Below are positions 1 to 9,673 of a stretch of 64,000 nt of DNA, one piece after another. The notes beneath the pieces were generated by a model. That model ran no database searches and had not been told where the DNA came from. It saw only the letters and a program-made list of their open reading frames with translations. The stretch is from assembly GCF_034353875.1 (NCBI RefSeq), contig NZ_CP133784.1:5360501-5424500 (forward strand). Direction: 5' to 3'. The translations under genes and the position numbers were made by a program. Each line of letters begins with the position of its first letter. Within the stretch, counting starts at the first letter, position 1. Source of the stretch: Pseudomonas sp. MH9.2 (GTDB lineage Bacteria > Pseudomonadota > Gammaproteobacteria > Pseudomonadales > Pseudomonadaceae).

Positions 1-891
1 TGTGGTGTTGATATCGCGCTGGTTATTGAAGATATCCGTAAAGGTTCTTATCCATTACATAAAATTCGTTTTATTGTGGTTGATAATGCTTCTGCTGATG
101 ACTCAGTTGAACGGTTGAGGGCCATTGAAGGCATCGACATGAAAATTATTGAGTCCGGTAATAATCTAGGTTTTGGCGCTGGCTGTAATCTAGCTATGGA
201 GTATCTATCAGCACCTAAAACCTTGTTATTGAACCCTGATGTAAACCTCTATCCTGACAGTATCCGAAACTTACTGGAATTTTCGGTGCATCATTCCTAT
301 GCGCTGATCTGGGGGGGCCGAGCACTTGATGCTCAAGGCCTTGATGATGGCAAAGGCGCCTGGCGTGAACCAACGTTGCTTGGAATTGCCTGCTGGGCTC
401 TATTTATTGATGTGCTTTTGAAGAAATTAGGGTGGTCGATACCGGACGGGTACAAACTGAAAGCCAAAGATAAGTATATTCAAGCCGATGCAATATCGGG
501 CTGTTTCTTTCTGATTGATACTGGCCTATTGAAAAAACTGAATGGATTTGATCCGCGTTTTTTTATGTACAGTGAAGAAATAGATCTTTGCCGCCGCGCA
601 CGCGAAATGGGCGCCAAGCCATTATCGACCACAACAGCGAAAATTATACACCATGGCAGTCAGACGCTGAACAGTATCAATAAATTGAATTACCTCTATT
701 ACCATAAACTTAAGTACTCCCAAAAGTATTGGGGGAAGCATAAATTCAAAGTTGCCAAACTCTTGGTTCGTCTGGCAACTCATTTTCGGATTGTTATATT
801 CTCCGCTTTAGCCGTATTTAAGTCGTCAACCATTTCAAAGAAACAGCTCTGGGTTGATTTTTTAAAAATACAGAAAGGTTGGAAGTTTTGA
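1..891 (+). CDS. Family 2 glycosyltransferase, rhamnosyltransferase-like (5' end outside window)
   Basis: The reading frame is open from base 1, so the true start lies upstream and at least 296 residues are visible. The motif VVDNASADDS and the later NPDV are typical of GT2 enzymes with a GT-A fold that move sugars from nucleotide donors to lipid-linked glycans. GCFFLIDTGLLKKLNGFD followed by SEEIDLC matches the acceptor-side part of rhamnosyltransferase-like members. The stop codon overlaps the ATG of the next gene (TGATG), so the two are translationally coupled. Donor and acceptor cannot be read from the sequence. It probably acts at the inner membrane in repeat-unit assembly. Confidence 0.88.
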   Translation, partial: CGVDIALVIEDIRKGSYPLHKIRFIVVDNASADDSVERLRAIEGIDMKIIESGNNLGFGAGCNLAMEYLSAPKTLLLNPDVNLYPDSIRNLLEFSVHHSYALIWGGRALDAQGLDDGKGAWREPTLLGIACWALFIDVLLKKLGWSIPDGYKLKAKDKYIQADAISGCFFLIDTGLLKKLNGFDPRFFMYSEEIDLCRRAREMGAKPLSTTTAKIIHHGSQTLNSINKLNYLYYHKLKYSQKYWGKHKFKVAKLLVRLATHFRIVIFSALAVFKSSTISKKQLWVDFLKIQKGWKF

Positions 892-2207
892 TGAAGGTAT
901 CAACAGCTAATCGTCGGCCGGCAGTCATCATTCCTGCCTATAATGAAGAAGCAAATATAGGCACCTTGCTTGACGGTTTGACAGCAGCAAACTGGGAACA
1001 GGATTATCAAATTATTGTCAGTTGTAACGCCTGCACTGATCGTACGCTAGCTATTGCTCAGCAGTATGCAGGGGTGTTATGTCTGAGTAGCCGAGAACCT
1101 TCCAAGATAAACGCGTTAAATCTTGCCGATCAAGAGGCGTCCGGCTATCCGCGAATTTATGTCGATGCGGATGTTTTGATAAGCCACGCATCTATATTGA
1201 CGCTTATAGAACGCCTTGCTATTGAGTCCGCGCCTGCACTTGTTGCGCCATTAGCCGTGACAAGGACCGTAGACTCATCGTTCAGTGTCAGGCATTATTA
1301 TAAGGCATGGTCGAATAGTAAGTATTGCCTAGTTGATGGCTATGGCAGCGGCGTGTATGGTCTGAATCAGAGCGCTCGCTTATTATTTCATACGTTTCCT
1401 GCTGTTATTTCTGACGATGGATTTGTGCGGAGGATCATTGATAACCGTCATATAATTCGTGTGGTCGAAGCCAAATCCTATGTCCGAGCTCCGAGCAGTT
1501 TTAGCGAATTAATCAAAGTTAAGACGCGCAGTAAGCTAGGAAATATTCAGTTATCAGAAAGAAATAACGCTGTTGAGAATAAAAATACAACCGGCCCGGT
1601 ATTTCAAAAAAAAATAGCACTGGTTAGTCGATTGATATACATGGCTGTGAATTTCACGGCCTTTATTTTGGCACGTAAAAACTACAAAAAAATAGCATCC
1701 TATAAATGGCAAAGGGATGAGTCTTCCCGAGGTAACGCAAAAATCAAGGGCGAAGAAAAAAAGAAAAAAATACTTGCCATATCGTCCAAAGGTGGACACT
1801 GGTTGCAACTGTTGCGTCTGCAGAGCGTGTGGGCGGACCAGGATGTATTTTTTGTCTGTAATGATCCGCAATTGCATCATCAGGTTGCGGGACATGAATT
1901 CTCTACTGTTATCGACGCCAGTATGGATAGCAGATCTCGGCTAATTATTCAGGGGATTCAGGTTTTCTGGATAGTGATGCGCATACGTCCTGACCTAGTG
2001 ATTACAACGGGCGCGGCGCCAGGCTTCTTCGCAATTCTGTGGGGCAATCTTATAGGCGCTAAAACTGTTTGGGTCGACAGCATTGCTAATGCCGAAGAAC
2101 TTTCCCTGGCAGGCAAAAAAGTCGGCAAATGGGCTGATATCTGGCTGACACAGTGGCCTGAACTTGCGCGGCCTGAAGGCCCGTATTTCGAGGGTCGGGT
2201 ATTTTGA
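891..2207 (+). CDS. Fused glycosyltransferase: GT2 domain plus PssD/Alg14-like domain
   Basis: 438 residues from the ATG that overlaps the previous stop. Residues 1 to about 270 form a GT2 domain (IIPAYNEEANIG, then NACTDRT and IYVDADVL). After a lysine-rich linker (KGEEKKKK, near residue 290) comes a second domain starting ILAISSKGGHWLQLLRL and containing TTGAAPGFFAILWG, the pattern of PssD/EpsE/Alg14 proteins. Alg14-type proteins are membrane anchors that recruit the catalytic Alg13/PssE subunit, which is encoded by the next gene with a 4-base overlap. The fusion implies one polypeptide takes part in two successive sugar transfers; that is inference. Confidence 0.85.
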   Translation: MKVSTANRRPAVIIPAYNEEANIGTLLDGLTAANWEQDYQIIVSCNACTDRTLAIAQQYAGVLCLSSREPSKINALNLADQEASGYPRIYVDADVLISHASILTLIERLAIESAPALVAPLAVTRTVDSSFSVRHYYKAWSNSKYCLVDGYGSGVYGLNQSARLLFHTFPAVISDDGFVRRIIDNRHIIRVVEAKSYVRAPSSFSELIKVKTRSKLGNIQLSERNNAVENKNTTGPVFQKKIALVSRLIYMAVNFTAFILARKNYKKIASYKWQRDESSRGNAKIKGEEKKKKILAISSKGGHWLQLLRLQSVWADQDVFFVCNDPQLHHQVAGHEFSTVIDASMDSRSRLIIQGIQVFWIVMRIRPDLVITTGAAPGFFAILWGNLIGAKTVWVDSIANAEELSLAGKKVGKWADIWLTQWPELARPEGPYFEGRVF

Positions 2208-2686
2208 TTCTGGTAACAGTAGGTACACAATTACCCTTCGATCGGCTGATCAAGAGAGTCGAGAGTTGGGCCATAAGCACTTGCCACAGTGATATTGTAT
2301 TTCAGGTAGGCCTAAACGGTTACCGCCCTTTGATAGGGCGTGCTACTGAATTTATTCCACCCAAGGAATTGCATTGCCTTATTGACCGCGCTGAGCTTGT
2401 GGTAGCGCATGCTGGTATTGGCAGCATCATTTCCTGCCTTTCACTGGGCAAGCCCATTGTAATTATGCCTAGGGAGTTTCGCTTCGGCGAACATCGCAAT
2501 GATCACCAAATAGCCACAGCGACGAAGCTTAGGCATATACCAGGCCTGTATGTTGCGGACAGTGATACCTCACTGTCCGATGTTATCGGAGCAGCCAGGC
2601 ACGCGTCCTATAAGACTTCGCCTACGTCTTTTGCCTCCCAAGCAGATGACTCACTAATTAATTACATCCGGAAATTACTGATTTAA
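2204..2686 (+). CDS. PssE/Alg13-like glycosyltransferase catalytic subunit
   Basis: 160 residues beginning ILVTVGTQLPFDRLIKRVE, the hallmark of the GT28 C-terminal-like Alg13/PssE/EpsF family. AHAGIGSIISCLSLGKPIV and MPREFRFGEHRNDHQ match the donor nucleotide-sugar pocket. The likely start is TTG at 2204, overlapping the stop of the previous gene (TTGA) and preceded by an AGGGT ribosome-binding sequence. In known pairs (PssD/PssE, Alg14/Alg13) this soluble subunit binds its membrane partner to form the active enzyme. Here the partner is the C-terminal half of the upstream fusion. Confidence 0.88.
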   Translation: MILVTVGTQLPFDRLIKRVESWAISTCHSDIVFQVGLNGYRPLIGRATEFIPPKELHCLIDRAELVVAHAGIGSIISCLSLGKPIVIMPREFRFGEHRNDHQIATATKLRHIPGLYVADSDTSLSDVIGAARHASYKTSPTSFASQADDSLINYIRKLLI

Positions 2687-2787
2687 AGACTGTCCGAATA
2701 AAAAAAAGTTATCGGAAATATTAACTCCGTCTGAAATATCAGTTGCTAACGGGTGTCCAGTTGTCCGTCAAACATGGATATTTATAC

Positions 2788-3897
2788 ATGAGTGAAACTC
2801 CAGTTTATGTAACCCAGCCCTACATGCCGCCGATTGCCGAATTCATTCCTTATCTTGAACAGATATGGGATAATAAAATTCTAACAAATTGCGGACCAAT
2901 GCATCAGCAGCTCGAAGAAGCGTTATGTGACTATCTTGGTGTTGAACATATTGCTCTGTTCAATAATGGCACTATTGCGCTGCTTACGGCGCTGCAGGCC
3001 TTGAGGATCACAGGGGAAGTTATTACTACTCCATATTCTTTTGTGGCTACTGCCCACTCTCTATTGTGGAACGGTATTAAGCCCGTGTTCGTGGATATCG
3101 ATCCGCTCACCCTCAATCTTGATCCGGCAAAAATTGAGGCTGCTATTACTCCGCAGACTACGGCCATTATGCCGGTACATTGTTACGGTAACTCCTGCTC
3201 TGTAGAGGCTATCCAAAAAATCGCGGACAACTACAATTTGCGGGTTATCTATGATGGTGCTCACGCTTTTGGAGTGCGTGATCAGGGTGGAAGTATTCTG
3301 CGCCATGGCGATCTCTGTACGTTGAGTTTTCATGCCACTAAAGTGTTCAACACATTTGAAGGGGGGGCAATAGTTTGCCCGGATGCAAAAACTAAGCAAA
3401 GAATCAATAATTTAAAAAACTTTGGCATCGTTGATGAAGTCACAGTGGTAGCGCCTGGCATCAACGGAAAGATGAGTGAAATAAATGCGGCTTTTGGTCT
3501 CCTGCAATTGCAGCATATTGATCGAATTATGGTTCGGCGCCATGAAATTGACCAGATTTACCGAGAGCATTTGAAAAATATCAAAGGTATTAGGGTTGTA
3601 GAAACGATTGGACAAAAAACTGCTAATTACTCCTATTTCCCGATTCTAGTCGAGCCAGACTACCCGCTCAGTCGTGACGAATTGTATGAGCTAATGAAGG
3701 TTAAGAACATATTCACACGTCGCTATTTTTTTCCGCTAATTAGCGAGTTTCCTATGTATCGTGGCATGCCATCTGCAAAGCGTAACAATCTGCCTGTTGC
3801 TAACGAGATTTCCGGAAAGGTTTTATGTTTGCCAATATATCCCGCCATGACCAACGATGATCTCGCACGGATTATTAATGTAATAGAGAGAACATAA
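2788..3897 (+). CDS. DegT/DnrJ/EryC1 aminotransferase, VioA-like
   Basis: 369 residues from ATG 2788; an upstream TTG at 2743 would add an unconvincing tail. PLP-dependent sugar aminotransferase with the Schiff-base lysine at K185 in SFHATKVFNTFEGG, and TTPYSFVATAHSL and VFVDIDPLTLNLD of the fold. The FHATK..N/HT.EGG form resembles VioA and FdtB enzymes, which aminate dTDP-4-keto- or dTDP-3-keto-6-deoxyhexoses. VioA is favoured because a VioB-like acetyltransferase follows with a TAATG overlap and because rmlA and rmlB, which make the dTDP-4-keto-6-deoxyglucose substrate, are in the same cluster. Family assignment is firm; exact regiochemistry is inferred. Confidence 0.85.
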   Translation: MSETPVYVTQPYMPPIAEFIPYLEQIWDNKILTNCGPMHQQLEEALCDYLGVEHIALFNNGTIALLTALQALRITGEVITTPYSFVATAHSLLWNGIKPVFVDIDPLTLNLDPAKIEAAITPQTTAIMPVHCYGNSCSVEAIQKIADNYNLRVIYDGAHAFGVRDQGGSILRHGDLCTLSFHATKVFNTFEGGAIVCPDAKTKQRINNLKNFGIVDEVTVVAPGINGKMSEINAAFGLLQLQHIDRIMVRRHEIDQIYREHLKNIKGIRVVETIGQKTANYSYFPILVEPDYPLSRDELYELMKVKNIFTRRYFFPLISEFPMYRGMPSAKRNNLPVANEISGKVLCLPIYPAMTNDDLARIINVIERT

Positions 3898-4478
3898 TGG
3901 GACTCTTGAATAGACAGGAAATAGAGAGCATGGGATTTGCAAGTGTTGGTGCGAGTCCACAGCTTTCCGACAAAGCATCTTATTACAACTGCGCCAATAT
4001 TATCATAGGTGACAATGTACGGATTGATGACTTTTGTGTGCTTTCGGCGGGCGCTGGTGGAATAGTGATCGGTAGCCATATTCATATTGCCGTATATAGT
4101 TTTTTAATCGGTGCCGGGAAAATCAGCTTGCATGACTTTAGCGGTCTTTCATCGAGAGTTTCAATTTATAGCAGTTGTGATGACTACAGTGGTTTAAGCA
4201 TGACGAATCCGATGATTCCTAATGAGTTCACTAATGTTCATGATGCGGATGTTGTCGTTGGCCGACATGTGATTATTGGTGCGAGTAGTGTCCTTCTCCC
4301 TGGTGTAGTCCTTGATGAAGGCGTGGCCGTCGGGGCATTGAGTTTAGTATCTAAAAGCTGCAAAGCTTTTGGGGTGTACTCAGGCGTGCCGGCTAAACGC
4401 ATCAAGGAGCGAAAAAGAGATGTACTGGAGTTAGAGCGACAGTTTCTCTTCAACGTGAATGAGAAGCTTAGTCAGTAA
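3897..4478 (+). CDS. Hexapeptide-repeat acetyltransferase, VioB-like
   Basis: 193 residues with left-handed beta-helix hexapeptide repeats (IIIGDNVRIDDFCVLSAG, then VVGRHVIIGASSVLLPGVVL) and the C-terminal YSGVPAKRIKER typical of sugar O/N-acetyltransferases using acetyl-CoA. The DFSGLSSRVSIYSS segment resembles, as I recall it, VioB, which N-acetylates dTDP-4-amino-4,6-dideoxyglucose. The ATG overlaps the stop of the aminotransferase gene, so the two are coupled. The product would be dTDP-Qui4NAc. Specificity is an inference from synteny and resemblance. Confidence 0.83.
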   Translation: MGLLNRQEIESMGFASVGASPQLSDKASYYNCANIIIGDNVRIDDFCVLSAGAGGIVIGSHIHIAVYSFLIGAGKISLHDFSGLSSRVSIYSSCDDYSGLSMTNPMIPNEFTNVHDADVVVGRHVIIGASSVLLPGVVLDEGVAVGALSLVSKSCKAFGVYSGVPAKRIKERKRDVLELERQFLFNVNEKLSQ

Positions 4479-6012
4479 TAGTATTTGTCTAAAGCGAGCG
4501 GCTATTACATTGTCACTAAAATTGAATATTATGGTGAATTACACTAGCCAGATCTATGTTGCACTAGTAGGTATTCTGGTTCTTCCTTTATATATTAAGC
4601 ATATGGGAGCGGAAGCTTATGGTTTGGTAGCATTTTTCACCATGTTGCAAACCTGGTTTATTTTGCTCGATTTAGGGTTGACTCCAACGATCAGCCGTGA
4701 AACAGCGCGATATTATGGCGGCGCTATTACGGCACTTAGTTATCGTAAGCTCTTCCGTGCACTGAGCAGCGTTTTTTTGAGCGTGGCAGTATTGGGAGGC
4801 GGGTGCCTATGGTTTTTTTCTGAATTGTTGGCAACACGCTGGCTCCATGTGACTGACATTCCAATCAGTGAAGTAATATTAGCCATTCAAGTCATGATCT
4901 TCAGCGTTGCGTTACGCTGGGCGGGTGGTTTATATAAAGGTGCTATAACAGGTGCTGAGCAGCTTGTATGGCTTGGGGGATGCTATGCTTTTTTTGCAAC
5001 CCTGAGATCAGTAACTGTTTTTATAAGTATGTATTTTTTTGGGTTTACTCCTGTTGTATTTTTCTTACATCAACTTATTGCCGTGTTGTTAGAGTTTTCT
5101 GTTCTGACTTGGAAGTGTTATACGTTATTGCCTAAAATAAAAAAAACGGAATCAATTGGTTGGTCATTCAAACCAATCATGCCGGTCCTAAAGTTTTCTT
5201 TAAGTGTAGCATTTACCTCGTTCGTCTGGTTATTGGTTACTCAAGCAGACAAAATGGTTTTATCCGGCGTGCTACCTTTGAATGAGTATGGTTATTTTTC
5301 TCTTGCTGTGGTGGTTGCTGGCGGGATACTACTTGTAAGCGGCCCGATCAGCAATATCATAATGCCGCGCATGGCAAGATTACATGCACAGAATCGGAGA
5401 AAAGAGTTACTAGAGCTATATTGTGCAGCGACGAAAATGGTTTGTTTGACCGCCGGTGTGACATCGCTGACTCTGACATTTGGCGCAGAATCGTTACTAT
5501 ATGCCTGGAGTGGCGATATAGTCACGGCCAATAAATCAGCGCCTATTTTAAAGCTATACGCGCTGGGCTATGGGTTGTTAGTAGTGGGTGCATTCCCTTA
5601 TTATCTGCAATATGCGATTGGTAATTTGCGGTTGCATTTGATAGGCAATGCAGGAATGGCCTTGCTGCTGGTGCCAGTAATTTTTTATGTGGCATCACAT
5701 TATGGTGCCATAGGTGCAGGTTGGGTCTGGATTGGTTTCAATTGTGCTTATCTGTTTATCTGGACTGCCTACGTACATCATAGACTTGCACCGGGCTTGC
5801 ACAAAAACTGGCTTACGTTTGATGTGCTAATTATTTTGGTTCCGGTTTCTATAGGGCTATGGTTGGGCTCTTATATACTGCCATATAGCAATGATCGTAT
5901 GAGCAGCTTTATAAATTTTTCGGTTTTGGGTCTTATTTCGTTTTCCATAGCCATACCGATTGCAGTTATTGCTTTTAAGAATGGGAAATTCTCTGCATTT
6001 AATAATCACTAA
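4459..6012 (+). CDS. Polysaccharide flippase (Wzx-type, MOP superfamily)
   Basis: 517 residues, very hydrophobic with about 12-14 predicted membrane segments. The segment VLPLYIKHMGAEAYGLVAFF near the N-terminus followed by DLGLTPTISRE is typical of Wzx/RfbX translocases that flip undecaprenyl-linked repeat units across the inner membrane. The first in-frame ATG (4459) overlaps the VioB-like gene by 20 bases; an internal ATG at 4531 (MVNYTSQIY) is an alternative start and would give a shorter cytoplasmic tail. No Wzy polymerase is recognisable in the window, so it is probably upstream. Confidence 0.85.
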   Translation: MRSLVSNSICLKRAAITLSLKLNIMVNYTSQIYVALVGILVLPLYIKHMGAEAYGLVAFFTMLQTWFILLDLGLTPTISRETARYYGGAITALSYRKLFRALSSVFLSVAVLGGGCLWFFSELLATRWLHVTDIPISEVILAIQVMIFSVALRWAGGLYKGAITGAEQLVWLGGCYAFFATLRSVTVFISMYFFGFTPVVFFLHQLIAVLLEFSVLTWKCYTLLPKIKKTESIGWSFKPIMPVLKFSLSVAFTSFVWLLVTQADKMVLSGVLPLNEYGYFSLAVVVAGGILLVSGPISNIIMPRMARLHAQNRRKELLELYCAATKMVCLTAGVTSLTLTFGAESLLYAWSGDIVTANKSAPILKLYALGYGLLVVGAFPYYLQYAIGNLRLHLIGNAGMALLLVPVIFYVASHYGAIGAGWVWIGFNCAYLFIWTAYVHHRLAPGLHKNWLTFDVLIILVPVSIGLWLGSYILPYSNDRMSSFINFSVLGLISFSIAIPIAVIAFKNGKFSAFNNH

Positions 6013-6029
6013 AAATACATGGTGCTTCA

Positions 6030-6944
6030 ATGAATTCTGGAAAAAACAAGGTGCTACGATCTGAAAGCAAGATAATGGATGGGTGGGATAATAATAAGCC
6101 ATTGGTCAGTGTTCTTTGTCTTACATATAATCACGCTTCCTTTATTGAAGACGCAATTTGCGGTTTTTTAAAACAATCAACTAAATATCCTTTTCAAATA
6201 GTTTTTCATGACGATGCGTCTACTGATAAGACGCAGGAATTGATTTTAGGTTACAAGAAAAAATACCCACGAATAATAAAGCTGGTATTTCAGGACGTTA
6301 ACATTTATTCGTGCGCGGGCAATGTTCTTTCACATGGCATGACGTCTTGCGATGGTAAGTATATTGCTTTTTGTGAGGGCGATGACTATTGGGTTGATTC
6401 CACCAAACTCCAGGAACAAGTCGATTTTTTAGAGAATAACCTAACGTACTCCGTTGTTTATTCAGACTGTCAGCCGTTTGATGAGTTTGGGGATGTAGCG
6501 TTTGATTATCGGGGCGTCCGTAGAGACTTGTCTGCTGATCAGATGAAAGAATCACCGTCTATTTATACATTGACAAGTTGCTTTAGAAATATAATCACTG
6601 TGCCTCCAGAGGCCGCGATGGCTAAGTACGGAGATTTATTTATATGGTCTCTTTTAGGTCATCACGGCAAGGGTAAATACTTGCCTACTGAGCGGCCTAG
6701 TCGATATAGAGTACACAGTGCGGGTTTACATTCTAAATCGAGTCGGAGCGCAAGGGTAGATATGTCAATCTCTACTTATGCGGCTTTAATGTCATACTAT
6801 AAGCGCGTTGGGAATAGTGAGTTGGCGAGCTTTTTTAGGAAAAAACTGTTGGATGTTTGTACTCGAGAGTGGATTAGATACCTCCCAGGAGGGGAAGCCA
6901 TTTATTGGTTGCGAAGTAAAATGAGACTCATATTTAAAGATTAA
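6030..6944 (+). CDS. Family 2 glycosyltransferase
   Basis: 304 residues. The N-terminal GT-A signature is VSVLCLTYNHASFIEDAI with HDDASTDKT, and the metal/donor motif is CEGDDYWVD. This pattern is common in GT2 enzymes of O-antigen clusters. The C-terminal region lacks recognisable membrane segments, so the protein is probably peripheral. The start is uncertain: ATG 6030 has only a weak ribosome-binding sequence, and ATG 6075 (MDGWDNNKPLVS) is also possible. It lies 17 bases after the flippase gene. The sugar transferred is unknown. Confidence 0.85.
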   Translation: MNSGKNKVLRSESKIMDGWDNNKPLVSVLCLTYNHASFIEDAICGFLKQSTKYPFQIVFHDDASTDKTQELILGYKKKYPRIIKLVFQDVNIYSCAGNVLSHGMTSCDGKYIAFCEGDDYWVDSTKLQEQVDFLENNLTYSVVYSDCQPFDEFGDVAFDYRGVRRDLSADQMKESPSIYTLTSCFRNIITVPPEAAMAKYGDLFIWSLLGHHGKGKYLPTERPSRYRVHSAGLHSKSSRSARVDMSISTYAALMSYYKRVGNSELASFFRKKLLDVCTREWIRYLPGGEAIYWLRSKMRLIFKD

Positions 6945-7112
6945 TTTTCGATGGGTAAGGTATGTATTTTCTTCTGATAATGGTGTTGGAATTGAACGGC
7001 ATGCAAATATTCTGAAATAAAATACGACGCTCCATTAGAGCGGTATTTAGATCCGGTTGTCATAGAGTTTCAATGACAAATGTATTTGCCCCCGTTAGAT
7101 TATTAGGCTCTC

Positions 7113-8132
7113 ATGAAAATATTAGCGTTGACTCACTTTCGATTTACAGCAGCGATTATAGTCGTCATTTTTCACTTTGGTAGAGAATTGAACTATTTAC
7201 CGGGTTTTCTTATTCGTGGTCCGGAGATGGTAACCTTCTTTTTTGTGCTCTCAGGGTTCGTATTGTCTATCGCTTATAAGGGTCGTATTTTTTCGTCTAC
7301 AGAGTTTATGTTCAGCCGCATTACTCGTATTGCCCCTGCTTATTTTATGGCTTTGTCTTTAGTTGTTTTTTCGAGCTATATACAGGGTAAACTTTATACT
7401 TCTGATTTTTTGCTGAGTATTTTTTTTCTGCAATCATGGGTGCCCGGTTACGCTCTTGTATTAAATTCACCGGGCTGGTCGCTTTCGGTGGAAATGTTTT
7501 TTTATGTCTCGTTTCATTTTATATTCCATTTTGTGAATAGTAATGGGCGGTCCGTCTCTGTATTGTGTCTACAAAGTTTCGCTGTTTGGTTGGCTACTCA
7601 AGTGATCGGCGCAGTCATTCTGGATGGGGACTGGCGCGGTGATAATTTCTTAAGTTATTTTCCGCCGATGCATTTGCCAGGATTTATTCTAGGTATCGTA
7701 GGGGGTAAGTTATTTATAGAACAGCCGGCCTTTTTGAAACGGTTTAGGGGGCTTGGATTTGTAGTCGCATGCTTGCTTTTTTGTGCTGTTGTGTTGGAAT
7801 ACTGTCAGGTTATCAATGCATATGTAAATACAGCAAATGGTTTGCTTTCACCTGTTTTTCTATTGTTGATACTGGTGGTCGCAATTAACAATGATGAATT
7901 GGGTTTTCTTAAAAACAGGAAGATGATCTTGTTGGGCGAGGCGAGCTATGCATTGTACCTGTTTCAAGTTCCAGTGCATGGGGTTTTAAAGAGAACAGTG
8001 CTGCCTTTTATAGGTAATGATACGTTGAGTTTTTTATGTTATTTGGTGGTGTTGGTGCTGGTTTCTGTATCTGTGCATGTTTTTTTTGAAAAACCTGCTA
8101 ATAGGTTTTTTAGGTCTCTTATTAAAAACTAA
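7113..8132 (+). CDS. Acyltransferase family 3 (OafA-like) membrane protein
   Basis: 339 residues, almost entirely hydrophobic with about ten membrane segments. The N-terminal LTHFRFTAAIIVVIFHFGRE contains the conserved Arg/His region of acyltransferase-3 proteins, and GPEMVTFFFVLSGFVLS is the family's second signature. PGWSLSVEMFFY is also typical. These inner-membrane enzymes O-acetylate (or otherwise acylate) glycans such as O-antigen. No periplasmic SGNH domain is fused at the C-terminus. A 168-base gap precedes it, so it may have its own promoter. The target sugar is unknown. Confidence 0.87.
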   Translation: MKILALTHFRFTAAIIVVIFHFGRELNYLPGFLIRGPEMVTFFFVLSGFVLSIAYKGRIFSSTEFMFSRITRIAPAYFMALSLVVFSSYIQGKLYTSDFLLSIFFLQSWVPGYALVLNSPGWSLSVEMFFYVSFHFIFHFVNSNGRSVSVLCLQSFAVWLATQVIGAVILDGDWRGDNFLSYFPPMHLPGFILGIVGGKLFIEQPAFLKRFRGLGFVVACLLFCAVVLEYCQVINAYVNTANGLLSPVFLLLILVVAINNDELGFLKNRKMILLGEASYALYLFQVPVHGVLKRTVLPFIGNDTLSFLCYLVVLVLVSVSVHVFFEKPANRFFRSLIKN

Positions 8133-8173
8133 ACAGTAGCGATACTAAAGTTTAGTCAACCGGTAGATAATAA

Positions 8174-9244
8174 ATGAGCAAAAAAATCCTAATTACTGGC
8201 GGAGCAGGCTTTATTGGCTCGGCCCTAATACGGCATATTCTGCAGACCACTGATTGGCAAGTTGTTAATATTGACAATCTGACCTACGCAGGAAACCTTG
8301 AGTCTTTGGCTGCGGTGACCGGTTCCCCGCGTTACCTCTTTTATCAGGTTGATATTTGCAATGAGGCGGCACTTGACTGGATATTTTCCAGTTTTAAACC
8401 CGATGCGGTTATGCACTTGGCTGCCGAGAGTCATGTCGACCGTTCTATCGATGGTCCTGCGGCGTTTATCCAGACTAATATTGTAGGTACCTATAGCCTT
8501 TTGGAAGCGACCAGACGTTACTGGAACGCATTGCCGTTAGCTGAGCAGCCCACCTTTCGCTTTCAGCATATTTCCACAGATGAGGTTTTCGGTGACCTAC
8601 AGGGGGCTGATGATCTGTTTACGGAAAGCACACCATACGCGCCCAGTTCACCTTATTCTGCGTCCAAGGCCAGCTCCGATCATTTGGTGCGTGCCTGGTA
8701 TCGAACCTATGGCTTGCCAGTATTAATCAGTAATTGCTCGAATAACTATGGGCCCTACCACTTCCCAGAGAAGCTAATCCCCCACATTATTCTCAACGCT
8801 TTGGCGGGCAAGCCACTACCGGTTTACGGTGATGGCTCGCAGATTCGCGACTGGTTGTATGTGGATGACCATGCCCGGGCATTAGCTTTGGTGTTGAGCA
8901 AGGGAGGAGTAGGTGAGACCTACAATATAGGTGGACATAACGAGAAGCCCAATCTTCAGGTGGTAGAGACAATCTGCGCGTTACTGGATGAGTTTGTGCC
9001 TCTGAGTGCCGATGGCGGCACGTCACGCACTTATAAAGAGCTGATAAGTTTCGTCAAGGATAGGCCCGGCCATGATAGGCGCTATGCGATAGATGCGTCG
9101 AAAATCCAGCACGAACTGGGTTGGATGCCGCTGGAAACTTTTGAGAGCGGTATTCGGAAGACAGTGCGGTGGTATCTGGAAAACCCTCAGTGGTGGCATC
9201 GCGTACTCAACGGTGAATACCAGTTGGGCCGAATTGGCGATTAA
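8174..9244 (+). CDS. rmlB: dTDP-glucose 4,6-dehydratase RmlB
   Basis: 356 residues, full length. The Rossmann NAD motif [11 protein letters not shown] is at the N-terminus, with the family-specific [10 protein letters not shown], the catalytic STDEVFGDL triad residues and [10 protein letters not shown] (Tyr and Lys of the extended SDR fold). It converts dTDP-glucose to dTDP-4-keto-6-deoxyglucose, the branch point to dTDP-rhamnose and to dTDP-4-amino sugars. In most pseudomonads rmlD follows directly. Here rmlD is missing, and a 417-base gap leads to rmlA. Confidence 0.96.
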   Translation: MSKKILITGGAGFIGSALIRHILQTTDWQVVNIDNLTYAGNLESLAAVTGSPRYLFYQVDICNEAALDWIFSSFKPDAVMHLAAESHVDRSIDGPAAFIQTNIVGTYSLLEATRRYWNALPLAEQPTFRFQHISTDEVFGDLQGADDLFTESTPYAPSSPYSASKASSDHLVRAWYRTYGLPVLISNCSNNYGPYHFPEKLIPHIILNALAGKPLPVYGDGSQIRDWLYVDDHARALALVLSKGGVGETYNIGGHNEKPNLQVVETICALLDEFVPLSADGGTSRTYKELISFVKDRPGHDRRYAIDASKIQHELGWMPLETFESGIRKTVRWYLENPQWWHRVLNGEYQLGRIGD

Positions 9245-9661
9245 TGTGCATGCAGTCATGGGAACTTTGAAAAGAGTTTAATTATTTCCTTGGCTGCGGG
9301 AGGCTGATTGCTACTCACCGATACTGTTGTCGATATCTCGCTGCCGTGCTGTGCGCTGTCTATGGTTCGCGATGACTAGGATTTGGGCCGTTATCGCTTT
9401 GCGATTATAGATAAATCATATTTGTCTACCGTGCATGTCTTGTTTTTAAACGTGATCAGTATTTGTAGTGGCCTAATGAGGCTATGAGGATCAAGTGGTT
9501 CGATGTCTAAATGGTTTTCATGTTCGGTAGTTTAATTTATAAGTTTGTTTCTGTGTCGGACGTCTTTTGAGTTTCTACTAAGATATAGTATTAAGTTCTA
9601 TAGTAGTAGAGGCCTGGTTCGTATTCCTCTCACCCTGCTGACGTCGGTTTTTTTATAATTA
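9245..9661. other. 417-base intergenic gap where rmlD would be expected
   Basis: No reading frame with coding character is seen on either strand, and no stretch translates to the RmlD Rossmann motif or its YxxxK region. The segment is AT-rich and ends with a GGAG ribosome-binding site for rmlA. It may contain a promoter for rmlA-rmlC, but no convincing -35/-10 pair was picked out. Confidence 0.6.
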
Positions 9662-9673
9662 TTGGAGCATGCT

